Below, in pieces: positions 8,234 to 17,373 of a stretch of DNA of 64,000 nt (positions are counted from its first letter, which is position 1; every line of letters starts with the position of its first letter). A program made the position numbers and the translations under genes. The DNA is from Pannonibacter tanglangensis (GTDB lineage Bacteria; Pseudomonadota; Alphaproteobacteria; Rhizobiales; Stappiaceae): the NCBI RefSeq assembly GCF_009915685.1, contig NZ_JAABLP010000001.1; one strand, given 5' to 3'. Under the pieces are notes generated by a model. The model ran no database searches. It had not been told where the DNA came from and saw only the letters and a list, made by a program, of their open reading frames with translations.

Positions 8234-9922
8234 TCAGGCGGCGGCGAGCTGCTTCAGGAAATCGTCGACGGACCTGCGCAGGGCCTCGCTCTGGTCAGCC
8301 ACCGCCCGCGAGGATGTCGCCAGCCGCTCCGTCGTCCGGGTCGTCTCTGTCGTGGCGGATTGCATCCGGACCATGTCCTGCGCCATCTGCGTGGTGCGGC
8401 TCGCGGTGACCTGGGCATTGCTGGCGATCTCGCTGGTGGCCGCGCCCTGCTGCTCGATCGACCGGGTGATGGCCTCGGTCTGCTCGTCGATCGTGACCAT
8501 CGTGCGGGTGATCGCCTCGATGGCGCCCACCGCCTCGCCCGTCGAGGCCTGGATGGCGGAGATCTGCGCGGAGATCTCGTCGGTCGCCTTGGCCGTCTGG
8601 CTGGCCAGCTGCTTCACCTCGGCGGCGACCACCGCGAAGCCCTTGCCCATTTCGCCGGCGCGCGCGGCCTCGATGGTCGCGTTCAGGGCCAGCAGGTTGG
8701 TCTGGCCCGCAATGTCCTGGATCAGCGTCACCACCTGTCCGATGCGCTCGGCCGCAGCGGCAAGGCTCGTGATCTTGGCGTTCGTCGCCTCGGCCTGGGT
8801 GCTGGCGGCATCGACCACCTGGGCGGTGGTGGCGACCTGCCGGCTGATCTCCTCGATCGAGGCGGACAGCTCCTCCGAGGCTGCGGCAACGGTCTCGACA
8901 TTCGCCGAGGCCTCTGTCGCAGCCTCGGCGGTGCGCTCCACCGTCTGGGCGCTGTGCCGTGCCGTGCGGTCCATGGCCGCAACATCCTCGCCCAGATGCC
9001 GGGAGGCCTCGGTGAGGGCGCGGAAATACTGTTCCGTGCTCTGCCGGAAGCGCTCGGCCAGCGTGTGCATCAGCGCCGCCTTTTCCTGCTGCGCCGCCTC
9101 TTCCTGCGTCCGCATCTGCGCGGCCAGTGCATGCTGCCGGGCAAGGGCGGTGCGGAAGCCGTCCAGCGCGTCCCGCAGCTGGCCAAGCTCGTCCGAGCTG
9201 GTCCAGTCCGGCACGCCTGTGTCGATGCGCCCGGCTGCAAGCCCCTCGGCGGAGCGGGCGAGCTGGGCCGCCCGGCTGCCGACGCGGCCGGACAGGTAGA
9301 ACCAGGCGAGGACGGCCGCAACGATCGTCAGACCGACCATCACGAGCTGCTGCATCGCCATGCGGGCGGTCATCTCGCGCACGCTGGCGTTCGAGACTGC
9401 CATGTAGTCGTGGATCAGTTCCTCTGCCCGGTCCGCCTCTGCGGTCAGGGTCTCGAATGCCTGGTCGAAGCGCTCGTCCGCGTCCGTGCCGGCCACGTCC
9501 CGGCCGACGTTGGCGTAGCGGGCCCGGGCGACCTCCTCGAAACTGTCGAGACCGGTCAGCACCTTGCGGATCGCCGCGCGGACGGGCTCGGACTCGGTCG
9601 CGTAGAACGTGCCTTCGTCGTTCCGGCCGCCGGACAGGATGGCATTGGCATAGAAGCGGCTCTCGCCGATCAGCCGCCAGACCTCGTTGATGTCCTCGCT
9701 GTCGTCGCCCGACATGATCTCCTCGAAGAGAAGATGCGCGTGGGTGGCAGTCAGCTTGATCTCCATGGCGGCGTCGCTGAGCGGGGCCAGCCGTTCGCCG
9801 AGGTTGAGACCGCTTGCGCCAAGCTCAGCCACGGACTTGTATGTGATGACACCCGCGCCCGCCACGACGGACACGACGAGTGCAAAGCTGAGCAGCAGCT
9901 TGCGACCGATTGTCATTTTCAT
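8234..9922 (-). CDS. Methyl-accepting chemotaxis protein
   Basis: A 562-residue transmembrane chemoreceptor. TM1 (about 7-27, LLLSFALVVSVVAGAGVIT) and TM2 (about 190-212) bracket a helical periplasmic sensor of about 160 residues. A HAMP domain follows, then a long coiled-coil signalling domain with the hairpin tip AGQTNLLALNATIEAARAG, where CheA/CheW bind. The ligand is not evident. The ATG at 9920-9922 gives a canonical start MKMTIGRK just before TM1. There are no che genes nearby, so this is an orphan receptor. The C-terminus lacks a CheR-tethering pentapeptide. Confidence 0.9.
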   Translation of the reverse strand: MKMTIGRKLLLSFALVVSVVAGAGVITYKSVAELGASGLNLGERLAPLSDAAMEIKLTATHAHLLFEEIMSGDDSEDINEVWRLIGESRFYANAILSGGRNDEGTFYATESEPVRAAIRKVLTGLDSFEEVARARYANVGRDVAGTDADERFDQAFETLTAEADRAEELIHDYMAVSNASVREMTARMAMQQLVMVGLTIVAAVLAWFYLSGRVGSRAAQLARSAEGLAAGRIDTGVPDWTSSDELGQLRDALDGFRTALARQHALAAQMRTQEEAAQQEKAALMHTLAERFRQSTEQYFRALTEASRHLGEDVAAMDRTARHSAQTVERTAEAATEASANVETVAAASEELSASIEEISRQVATTAQVVDAASTQAEATNAKITSLAAAAERIGQVVTLIQDIAGQTNLLALNATIEAARAGEMGKGFAVVAAEVKQLASQTAKATDEISAQISAIQASTGEAVGAIEAITRTMVTIDEQTEAITRSIEQQGAATSEIASNAQVTASRTTQMAQDMVRMQSATTETTRTTERLATSSRAVADQSEALRRSVDDFLKQLAAA

Positions 9923-10095
9923 CAGGACCCCCGGAAGGACATTCCCATCCCGGCACAGCAGGGCGCCATGCAACCGCCGCTAAGTGTTAAGCAGCATGGT
10001 TATCAAATGGTTGATCTTTCCGTTGCGTCCGCTTGCTTACTTGCAAATATCTGGAAGAATGACTTGCACCCCTGTTAGAAAAACGAGGGCATTTA

Positions 10096-10130
10096 AATAC
10101 AAATGGCTGCGACGGGGATGTCGCAGCCAT
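10096..10130 (-). terminator. Intrinsic terminator of prfC
   Basis: Read on the minus strand, ATGGCTGCGAC and GTCGCAGCCAT (10120-10130 and 10103-10113) form a perfect 11-bp stem with a six-base loop, followed by TTGTATTT. It lies 29 bases after the prfC stop. Confidence 0.8.
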
Positions 10131-10158
10131 CTGGGCGGGATCGGATGCGGATCAACGC

Positions 10159-11757
10159 TCAATGCGTGTAGACGATCTCGCGCGTCTCGCGGAAGCGGAT
10201 GTCCGGGTTCTTCTCGCCGACATAGTTCACTTCCCAGGTGCTCTTGAACAGGAACACCGGCTTGTCGTCGCGGTCGAGGGCCACGCTCATGCGATTGGCC
10301 TCGATGAACTTCTGCAGCTTCAGCGGGTCGTCGCACTCGATCCACCGTGCCGTGGTGTAGGGCACCGTCTCGAAGCCGATCTCCGTGGCGTACTCGTTCT
10401 TGATGCGGTCGATGACCACGTCGAGCTGCAGCATGCCGACCACGCCGACGATCCAGTTGGAGCCAAGGTCCGGCTTGAAGATCTGCACCAGGCCTTCCTC
10501 GGCCAGGTCCTCAAGCCCCTGACGCATCTGCTTCACGCGCATGGTGTCCGACAGGCGCACGCGGCGCAGCACTTCCGGCGCGAAGGCCGGCAGGCCGGTC
10601 ACATGGATTTCCTCGCCTTCCGTCAGCGTGTCGCCCACCCGCAGCTGGCCGTGGTTCGGCACGCCGATCACGTCGCCCGGATAGGCCTCCTCGGCAATCT
10701 CGCGCTCCTCCGCGAAGAAGAAGATCGGCGCGGACACCGCGATGGTCTTGCCGGCCCGCACGTGCTTCAGCTTCATCCCGCGCCGGAAGGTGCCGGAGCA
10801 CAGGCGCACGAAGGCGATGCGGTCGCGGTGCTTGGGGTCCATGTTGGCCTGCACCTTGAAGACGAAGCCGGTCACGTCGGCCTCGTCGGGCGCGATGACC
10901 CGACCGCCGGTCGCCGGCTGGGCGTGGGGCGCGGGTGCGTGCTCGGCGATGAAATCGAGCAGGTCCTCCACCCCGTAGTCGCGCAGTGCGGAGCCGAAGA
11001 ACACCGGGGTCAGATGCCCCTCCAGGAAGCTCTCCCGGTCGAAGGCGGCATAGCCCTCGGCTCCGAGTTCCACGTTCTCGGCAAGCTCCGCGAGGATGCG
11101 GTCGAAGACGGTGTCGACCAGGATCGGGTCATCCAGCCCGGAGACCGGTCTGGCCTGCGTGTAGGGGCCGCCGCGCTCGCCGTTCGAGGTGCAGAACAGC
11201 TTCTTCTTCCAGTCATAGACGCCGAAGAAGTCCGAGCCCATGCCCACCGGCCAGGTCATGGGCGCCACGTCGAGGGCCAGCGCCTCCTGGATCTCGTCGA
11301 GGATCTCCAGCGCATGCCGGCCCTCGCGGTCGATCTTGTTGACGAAGGTGATGATCGGGATGTCTCGCAGGCGGCAGACCTCGAACAGCTTGCGCGTCTG
11401 GGTTTCGATGCCCTTGGCCGCGTCGATCACCATGATGGCCGCATCCACGGCCGTCAGGGTGCGGTAGGTGTCTTCCGAGAAGTCCTCGTGACCGGGCGTG
11501 TCGAGCAGGTTGTAGATGATGCCGCGCCGCTCGAAGGTCATCACCGAGGACGAGACCGAGATGCCGCGTTCCTGTTCGATCTTCATCCAGTCCGAGCGGG
11601 CCCGGCGGCGCTCGCCGCGCGCACGCACCTGGCCGGCGGCCCGGATCGCGCCGCCTGACAGCAGCAGCTTTTCCGTGAGGGTGGTCTTGCCGGCGTCCGG
11701 ATGCGAGATGATCGCGAAGGTCCGGCGGGCGAGGTAGGGCGCAGCGGCCGTGCTCAT
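10159..11757 (-). CDS. prfC: Peptide chain release factor 3
   Basis: 532 residues, the normal length for RF3, the translational GTPase that recycles RF1 and RF2 from the ribosome after peptide release. G1 is SHPDAGKTTLTEK near residue 17, the switch region contains DWMKIEQERGISVSSS, G3 is DTPGHEDFSE and G4 is NKIDREGR. The ATG at 11755-11757 is preceded by AAGGAG at a good distance, which outweighs an in-frame upstream start. A single-gene unit with its own terminator. Confidence 0.95.
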   Translation of the reverse strand: MSTAAAPYLARRTFAIISHPDAGKTTLTEKLLLSGGAIRAAGQVRARGERRRARSDWMKIEQERGISVSSSVMTFERRGIIYNLLDTPGHEDFSEDTYRTLTAVDAAIMVIDAAKGIETQTRKLFEVCRLRDIPIITFVNKIDREGRHALEILDEIQEALALDVAPMTWPVGMGSDFFGVYDWKKKLFCTSNGERGGPYTQARPVSGLDDPILVDTVFDRILAELAENVELGAEGYAAFDRESFLEGHLTPVFFGSALRDYGVEDLLDFIAEHAPAPHAQPATGGRVIAPDEADVTGFVFKVQANMDPKHRDRIAFVRLCSGTFRRGMKLKHVRAGKTIAVSAPIFFFAEEREIAEEAYPGDVIGVPNHGQLRVGDTLTEGEEIHVTGLPAFAPEVLRRVRLSDTMRVKQMRQGLEDLAEEGLVQIFKPDLGSNWIVGVVGMLQLDVVIDRIKNEYATEIGFETVPYTTARWIECDDPLKLQKFIEANRMSVALDRDDKPVFLFKSTWEVNYVGEKNPDIRFRETREIVYTH

Positions 11758-12141
11758 CGAAGAAACTCCTTGGGGCAGTGCTGCCCGGTAACAGGGCCTG
11801 TCACGAGGCCGGCGACAGGACATGACCGGGCACAGGACCGGGCAATCGACCGGGCAATCGACTGGGCTATCGACTGGGCCGGCAACGCGGCCGGCTCCGG
11901 CGCGGTGCGTGTCTGGCGCCAGACCACGTCGTGACGATCAGGGTTGGCGCAAGGAGATAGTCAGGAACGCGCGCGATGGCCAGCACAGATTTGCAGCGGG
12001 GGCCGTGAAGCGGCGCGAACCTGCTGCCCTCCTGGCCCCTCCCCTGCTCCGGTCCCCGCCCCGTGCCCCGTCCGCATGTCCCATCTCCATGTCCCTTTTC
12101 AATGTCCCTGTCCGGGCCGTCCCGGTCCGCGCTGGCGGCCG
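11758..12141. other. Intergenic region with low-complexity tandem sequence
   Basis: 384 bases between prfC and the end of the LysR gene. It contains a 12-bp tandem array (listed separately) and a pyrimidine-rich stretch, 12040-12130, with recurring ATGTCCC and GTCCCGGTCC words. No gene is supported. Confidence 0.5.
11825..11884. repeat. Five-copy 12-bp tandem array
   Basis: Five consecutive 12-base units: ACCGGGCACAGG, ACCGGGCAATCG twice, ACTGGGCTATCG, ACTGGGCCGGCA. It lies in the upstream region of prfC. Related GGCC-rich arrays of 10-12-bp period occur at 35118, 42951 and 55757. Confidence 0.75.
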
Positions 12142-13035
12142 TCAGGGGCGGGTGGACAGGGCCTTGGCGAGCACGTCGAAGACGAGCCGGATGCGGGGGC
12201 TGGTGTGCAGTTCGCGGTGGGTCACGAGCCAGATCGGAAAGGTCACCTTGATCTGGTCGGGCAGAACCGCCTCGACCTCCGGCGCAAAGGGAATGAAATC
12301 GACCGCCATGAAGCCGTAGCCGGCCCCCTTGCGCACCGCTTCCCAGGCGACGGCCCCGTTGGCGGAGGACGTGCGGATGTCGCGCTCGGCGATGGTGATG
12401 CCCAGCATCGCGAGGTAGCGGACCATTTCGGCCTTGTTGCCGAAGGCAACGAAGGGCTGCCCGGTCAGGTCCGCGACCCTGGCCGGTCGGCCGGCCTGGT
12501 CCAGGAAGCTGCGGGCCGCATAGAGATGCGCCGTCGCCTCGCGCAGCAGTCGGCTGATCAGGTCGGGGTCGGCCGGGCGCACATGGCGGATTGCGATGTC
12601 GGCCTCGCGGCGCTTGAGATCGCTCAGGCTGTTGGAGGAGATCAGCTCGATGTCGAGGCCCGGGGCGATGGCGTGCAGGTGCCGGATGAGGGGCGGCAGG
12701 ACGTAATGGGCAAACATGTCGGAAGCGGAGATGCTGACCGGACCGGCCACGTCCTGCGCCTGGCCCGAGGCGACAAGGCTCAGCCGCAGGCCGGCTTCCG
12801 CCATTGGCCGTGCCGCCTCGACCACCTGCCGGCCGGCCTCCGTCAGCACCGGCGAGCGTCCCGTGCGCTCCAGCAGCACCAGCCCCAGATCCTGCTCCAG
12901 CGCCGTGACCTGACGGCCGACCGTCGGCTGGGTCAGGCCGAGCGCCTTGGCCGCAGCGGAAAACGAGCCGAGATCGGCCACGGCCACGAGCGCGCGCACC
13001 TGGTTCCAGTCAAAGCCGAGCTTCTGCCAATTCAT
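12142..13035 (-). CDS. LysR-family transcriptional regulator
   Basis: 297 residues. The N-terminal winged helix-turn-helix (about 10-68, with SFSAAAKALGLTQPTVGRQV) is followed by a LysR substrate-binding domain. The ATG at 13033-13035 (MNWQKLGFDW) is the best placed; an upstream ATG four codons earlier is possible. It is transcribed divergently from the methyltransferase gene at 13153, the usual arrangement of a LysR regulator with its target. The 117-bp spacer has TGCAGAAA-type half sites in inverted orientation (13033-13042 and 13080-13089). The effector is unknown. Confidence 0.85.
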   Translation of the reverse strand: MNWQKLGFDWNQVRALVAVADLGSFSAAAKALGLTQPTVGRQVTALEQDLGLVLLERTGRSPVLTEAGRQVVEAARPMAEAGLRLSLVASGQAQDVAGPVSISASDMFAHYVLPPLIRHLHAIAPGLDIELISSNSLSDLKRREADIAIRHVRPADPDLISRLLREATAHLYAARSFLDQAGRPARVADLTGQPFVAFGNKAEMVRYLAMLGITIAERDIRTSSANGAVAWEAVRKGAGYGFMAVDFIPFAPEVEAVLPDQIKVTFPIWLVTHRELHTSPRIRLVFDVLAKALSTRP

Positions 13036-13152
13036 GCAGAAACGCATACCATTCCTGCATCAATCCGCAATTCCAAATTTTTCTGCATGGGGCTAGTCAG
13101 GCTGGGACCGGGCACGCAGGCCGGTCTGCTGGCCCACCGCACAGGAGCCCCC

Positions 13153-13785
13153 ATGCACAGCGATGCCGCCTTCTGGGACCGGATTGCCGCGAAATATGCC
13201 CGCGACCCGATCAAGGACGTCCCGGCCTACGAGCACACGCTCGAGCGGACGCGCAGCTTCCTGACGTCGCATGCCAGCGTGCTGGAAGTGGGCTGCGGCA
13301 CCGGCGCGACCGCGCTGCGGCTGGCCGATGCGGCCGGGCGGATCGTCGGCACCGACATCTCCGCTGCCATGATCGACATCGCACGGGCGCGGCTCGATGC
13401 CCCCGACACCCCGCGCAATGTCAGTTTTTCCGTCGCGGCCATGACCGACGAGGCGCTGCCGCACGGGCCCTTCGACGTGGTGACGGCCTTCAACAGCCTG
13501 CATCTGGTGCGGGACCTGGATGCGGCCCTGGCGGCCATCGCCCGCCGGCTGCGCCCGGGCGGGCTGTTCATCTCCAAGACGGTCTGCCTGAGGGATTCCC
13601 CGCTGCGGTTCCTCAAGCCCGTGTTCGGCCTGCTGAAGCCGACGGGCCGGATCCCGCATGTCCTGTTCCTGTCGCAACCGGAGCTGCAGGAGCGCATCCG
13701 CGCCAGCGGTTTCCGCATCCTTGAAGTCGGCAACTTCCCGAAGAAGCCGCCGCGCCATTTCGTCGTCGCCCGACGTCTGGACTGA
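13153..13785 (+). CDS. Class I SAM-dependent methyltransferase
   Basis: 210 residues with a clear Rossmann methyltransferase fold: motif I VLEVGCGTGATALRLAD (near residue 40), motif II acidic residue in GTDISAAMID, and a post-motif RRLRPGGLFISK. This is the Methyltransf_11/25 type that acts on small molecules, lipids or quinones; the substrate is not evident. ATG 13153 is preceded by AGGAG. It is divergent from the LysR gene and probably controlled by it. A strong terminator follows at 13840. Confidence 0.82.
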   Translation: MHSDAAFWDRIAAKYARDPIKDVPAYEHTLERTRSFLTSHASVLEVGCGTGATALRLADAAGRIVGTDISAAMIDIARARLDAPDTPRNVSFSVAAMTDEALPHGPFDVVTAFNSLHLVRDLDAALAAIARRLRPGGLFISKTVCLRDSPLRFLKPVFGLLKPTGRIPHVLFLSQPELQERIRASGFRILEVGNFPKKPPRHFVVARRLD

Positions 13786-13839
13786 TGTCCCTACCCGCAG
13801 TCCGGGCGGAACTGCCCCGTGGGGCGCGACGAAAAGAAG

Positions 13840-13875
13840 CGAGGCCCGGCCTGCCCCGGCCGGGCCTCGTTTTTC
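13840..13875 (+). terminator. Strong intrinsic terminator, probably bidirectional
   Basis: A 12-bp GC-rich stem (CGAGGCCCGGCC 13840-13851 with GGCCGGGCCTCG 13858-13869) is followed by TTTTT. It ends the methyltransferase transcript. The flank GAAAAGAAG at 13831 gives a weaker U-rich tail for the converging ParA gene. Confidence 0.85.
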
Positions 13876-13902
13876 CCGTGAGCGTCCTGACCGTGCTGCG
13901 GC

Positions 13903-14607
13903 TCAGGAGGCCTTCTTGAACCAGTCATACCAGCGACGGGCCTGCCGGGTCTGCACCCGCTCCAGCACCTCGGCGGCAAACAGCGCGGCGTTCTCGCGCG
14001 CCTTGTCCAGGTTGGTCACCTGGCGCGGATCGAGTGTCGCCAGCCCGCCGCCGAACTCGAACATGTCGCGATAGGCGGCGCGCTCGATGATCGGGGTCAG
14101 GAGCACGTCGATGCCGCTTGTCGACAGGTGATCCTGCACCGCCTTCAGGGCGCGGGTCGTGACGGCGGCGTTGGTGCGGGTCAGCACGACGCAGTGACGG
14201 ATGTCGTGACGCACGATCTCCTCGAGCTTGCGGATCAGCCGCAGGATCTTGGCACCGCCGCGCGCATCCATGGACGAGCCCTGGATCGGCACGACGACCA
14301 GATCGGAGACCGAGATCGCGTTGGCGACCATCAGGTTCTCGGTGCCCTCGAGATCGATGATGACGTAGTCCCGCTCCTGCGCAGCTTCCAGCACCTGCTC
14401 GGTGATCGTGGCCGGCGACAGTTCGCTCTGGACAACGATGTTCGGATGCCGGCCCGGCAGTTCGGACCAGTTGGAAATCCAGCGTTGCGGATCTGCGTCG
14501 AAAATGGTGACGGTTTTCCCCCGTTCGGCAACTTCTGTCGCCAGGAGCAGCGCCGCAGTGGTCTTGCCGGCACCACCTTTGGCGTTCGCGAAGGAAATTA
14601 CGGGCAT
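13903..14607 (-). CDS. Orphan ParA-family ATPase
   Basis: 234 residues of the ParA/MinD deviant Walker ATPase type: KGGAGKTTAALLLA near residue 10 (signature Lys before the GK), FDADPQ as the A' motif and VIIDLEG as Walker B. It resembles the short ParA and VirC1-like proteins that position DNA or protein clusters on the nucleoid. No parB gene or centromere-like sites are nearby, so it is unlikely to be the chromosomal segregation ParA. ATG 14605-14607 has AAGGAGA upstream. The cargo is unknown. Confidence 0.82.
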   Translation of the reverse strand: MPVISFANAKGGAGKTTAALLLATEVAERGKTVTIFDADPQRWISNWSELPGRHPNIVVQSELSPATITEQVLEAAQERDYVIIDLEGTENLMVANAISVSDLVVVPIQGSSMDARGGAKILRLIRKLEEIVRHDIRHCVVLTRTNAAVTTRALKAVQDHLSTSGIDVLLTPIIERAAYRDMFEFGGGLATLDPRQVTNLDKARENAALFAAEVLERVQTRQARRWYDWFKKAS

Positions 14608-14960
14608 CAGTGCGTCTCCTTGGTCGGAAGCCGGTGGCCTTCTGCTGGCGGCTTCGCGTGATGCCAGTTTCAATAGTTCATGGTTAACAAATCTATAATT
14701 CGCCGCAAAATGCGTTTACCTGTAATAATTTGCGAGCCTGCGGCCAAGGACTTGCCCCAAAGACGCCGCAGAATTGACAGGGTTTGAAGACCATGTTTTC
14801 CACAGGCGGCCGCCGCTGGCGAGATGAGCAGGCGCTGAACAGGTTAACGGACAGTCGAATGCTTCACCGCGAGCGCGTTGCATCAGGGCATTTGCGCGCG
14901 GCGACGAGCTTCGATATGTCTGGACCATGGGCCGGAATCAGGCGCTCTGGGATCTTCTTC
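14608..14960. other. Divergent intergenic region parA-like / hydrolase
   Basis: 353 bases that should hold promoters of both divergent genes. 14660-14740 is AT-rich (GGTTAACAAATCTATAATTC), suitable for the parA-like promoter. No operator or small gene could be supported. Confidence 0.4.
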
Positions 14961-15857
14961 ATGCGTACTCGTCTTGTTACCGGGCTGATCGCCGGTCTGG
15001 CGGCCTGGGCCGCGCTGGCCTCCCCTGCCGCCGCGCAGAGCCTGCCGCCTTACAAGGACTCGCTCTTTGCCTATCCGCGCGTGCTGTCGGGCAATGACGA
15101 CGGCAGCTACGAGGTCGTCGAATACATCAAGGCCCGCGACCTGCACGAGCGGGACAAGGAACCGGAGCGCGAGGTCTGGGGCAACTATGTCTCGTTCCAC
15201 CCGTCGTCGTCCCAGGAAGACATGTCGCTCAAGGCCAACGGCCGCACGGTGAAGTACATGGCGACCGGCCGCACCGAGGGCGGCGCGTCGATGGTCGTCA
15301 TCTATGTGCATGGCCAGGGCGGCAACCGCTTCCAGGGCATGAACGACCTGACCTTCGGCGGCAACTTCAACCGCATCAAGAACCTGATGTCGCGCAACAA
15401 CGGCGTCTACATCTCCGCCGACTTTGCCGACTTCGGTGCCAAGGGCACGCAGGATGTCGCGGCGATCATCGACGCCTACCGGGCCAACTCGCCCGGGGCG
15501 AAGACCTTCGTGGCCTGCGGGTCGATGGGCAGCATCCTGTGCTGGAACCTGCTGAAGGATCCGGCGCAGGCGGCGAAGCTGTCGGGTGTCCTGTTCTTCG
15601 GCGCGCCGAAGGACGAGGCCTTCCTCAAGTCGCCCACCCTGCGCAAGCCCGAGAACCACGTGCCGATCTATCTCGGCCACGGCAGCTGGGACAATGTCTA
15701 CAACTGGCAGCAGCAGGTCGCCTTCTTCGAGCAGATCCGCAAGGCGGCGCCCGGCTATCCGGTGCGCTTCACCCTGTTCGACACCGGCACGCACGGGACG
15801 CCGATCCGCATGACCGACTGGCGCCTGATCCTCAACTGGATGCTGTCGCTCGGCTAG
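14961..15857 (+). CDS. Exported alpha/beta hydrolase
   Basis: 298 residues beginning with a clear Sec signal peptide (MRTRLVTGLIAGLAAWAALA, cleavage after AAAQ). The mature part has the oxyanion-side motif VIYVHGQGG, a nucleophile elbow CGSMGS, and a late His in DTGTHGTP, consistent with a Ser-Asp-His alpha/beta hydrolase acting in the periplasm. The elbow is atypical because the first residue of the Gly-x-Ser-x-Gly pattern is Cys. The substrate is unknown. The start is set by the signal peptide; the frame is open upstream but without export features. Confidence 0.7.
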   Translation: MRTRLVTGLIAGLAAWAALASPAAAQSLPPYKDSLFAYPRVLSGNDDGSYEVVEYIKARDLHERDKEPEREVWGNYVSFHPSSSQEDMSLKANGRTVKYMATGRTEGGASMVVIYVHGQGGNRFQGMNDLTFGGNFNRIKNLMSRNNGVYISADFADFGAKGTQDVAAIIDAYRANSPGAKTFVACGSMGSILCWNLLKDPAQAAKLSGVLFFGAPKDEAFLKSPTLRKPENHVPIYLGHGSWDNVYNWQQQVAFFEQIRKAAPGYPVRFTLFDTGTHGTPIRMTDWRLILNWMLSLG

Positions 15858-16311
15858 CCTGGTTGACCGCCAACCACGATAGAAGGGCGGCGCTCAGCTG
15901 GACAGCCTGTCTCGACCTCTCCTGCGTCCTCCGGGGTCTCCGCGTCGCTGCGCCCGGGCGGACGGCAGAGCGGCTGCAGAAAATCCGTACGCCGGCCGGG
16001 GGCCGGCGTTCAGACTGCTGACAAACCTACTCACAGTCATTCCGGCCCAGCTGAGCGTCAGCGATGCGCCGAGCCGGGATCCAGATATCAGCCGCGCGAA
16101 GCGCGACAAACCAGCCGGTCGCAAGTCGTATCGAGGTGACTTGGTTTTGGGCTCGCTTGCGCTCGCACTGACATGCTGGATTCCGGATCTGCGGTTCGCT
16201 GAACGCTCACCTTGTCCGGAATGACGGCAAACGGACGAAACTCCGAAGTTTGTCACCAGTCTGCACGCCGGCCAGGTGCCGGCGTTGTCGTTTGAGCCTG
16301 CAAGGACGTCC
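15858..16311. other. Intergenic region occupied by an inverted-repeat element
   Basis: 454 bases between converging genes, almost filled by the element at 15989-16285. The remaining sequence holds no gene. Confidence 0.6.
15989..16285. repeat. 297-bp MITE-like element with 38-bp terminal inverted repeats
   Basis: The terminal repeats 15989-16026 and 16248-16285 are inverted copies that differ at about four of 38 positions; each starts with its own small palindrome (ACGCCGGCC...GGCCGGCGT). Inside them sits a second, less perfect inverted pair (about 16036-16064 and 16198-16226, GTCATTCCGG facing CCGGAATGAC). No coding sequence is present. No obvious target-site duplication was found. Confidence 0.65.
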
Positions 16312-17373
16312 TCAGCCCTGCAGGACGATCAGGTCCTTCGGCGACAGCGCCACCTCGATCGCGGAGCCGAGGGCCGGCGGCGGCATGTCGGCGCGGTTGA
16401 ACGTGTCGAGCGACAGCGCGGTTCCGGCCACATCCACCTTCAGGCGGATGATCGAGCCCATGAAATGCACGTCCTCGATCCGGCCGGGCAGCACGACGTC
16501 GGCGTCGGAGCGGCGGCCGAGATGCACGGCCTCCGGCCGCAGCGCCACGGTCAGCCGCTCGCCCTTGCGCGCCTGCAGCCCGCCCTCGGGCAAGGTCAGG
16601 TCGGTGCCTGCCAGCGTGATCGCGCCTGCATCGGCATCGCGCACGACAGCCTCGAAGGTGTTGAGCGTGCCGACGAAATTGGCGACGAAGCGGGTCAGCG
16701 GCCGGTTGTAGATCTCGTGCGGCGCGCCGACCTGCTCGGCGATGCCGCCATACATGACGACGATGCGGTCCGACATGGACAGCGCCTCTTCCTGGTCATG
16801 GGTGACAAAGATCGTGGTGATGCCCAGCTCGCGCTGGATCTCCCGGATCTCGGTGCGCAGGCTGACGCGGATCTTGGCATCGAGTGCCGACAGCGGCTCG
16901 TCGAGCAGGAGCACGCGCGGACGCGGGGCGAGCGCACGGGCGAGCGCCACGCGCTGCTGCTGGCCGCCGGAGAGCTGGAAGGGATAGCGGCCGCCGAGGT
17001 CCGGCAGGCCGATCAGCTTCAGCATCTCCGCCACGCGCGCGTCGATCTCCGCCCGGCCGAGGCCCTTGATCTTCAGACCGAAGGCCACGTTCTGCGCCAC
17101 GGTCATGTTGGGGAACAGGGCGTAGGCCTGGAAGACCATGCCGATGTTGCGGCTGTTGGGCTTCAGGCGCGTCACTTCCTGGCCGTCGATGACGATGCCA
17201 CCCGAGGTGGGCGTCTCGAACCCGGCGACCATGCGCAGCACGGTGGTCTTGCCGCAGCCGGAGGGACCGAGCAGGGAGATGAACTCGCCACGGCCGACGG
17301 AGAGGGAGAAGTCCTGCACCACGGTCGTGGGACCAAAGGACTTCTTGAGGTTTTTCAGCTCCAGGTAAGCCAT
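16312..17373 (-). CDS. ABC transporter ATPase, PotA-like, of a probable 2-aminoethylphosphonate importer
   Basis: 353 residues: an ABC ATPase with Walker A GPSGCGKTT, Q-loop, signature LSGGQQQRVALARAL, Walker B VLLLDEPLSALD and switch His in THDQEEAL, then a C-terminal TOBE_2 regulatory domain. It drives import through the two permeases encoded just upstream. Its ATG overlaps the stop of permease 2 by one base (TGATG). The family is shared by spermidine, iron and 2-aminoethylphosphonate importers. The divergent phosphonate genes make 2-AEP or a relative the most likely substrate. Confidence 0.85.
   Translation of the reverse strand: MAYLELKNLKKSFGPTTVVQDFSLSVGRGEFISLLGPSGCGKTTVLRMVAGFETPTSGGIVIDGQEVTRLKPNSRNIGMVFQAYALFPNMTVAQNVAFGLKIKGLGRAEIDARVAEMLKLIGLPDLGGRYPFQLSGGQQQRVALARALAPRPRVLLLDEPLSALDAKIRVSLRTEIREIQRELGITTIFVTHDQEEALSMSDRIVVMYGGIAEQVGAPHEIYNRPLTRFVANFVGTLNTFEAVVRDADAGAITLAGTDLTLPEGGLQARKGERLTVALRPEAVHLGRRSDADVVLPGRIEDVHFMGSIIRLKVDVAGTALSLDTFNRADMPPPALGSAIEVALSPKDLIVLQG

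Noticed and set aside
13903..14607. Chromosomal segregation ParA
   Set aside because: No parB or parS-like sites adjoin, and the protein is shorter than typical chromosomal ParA.
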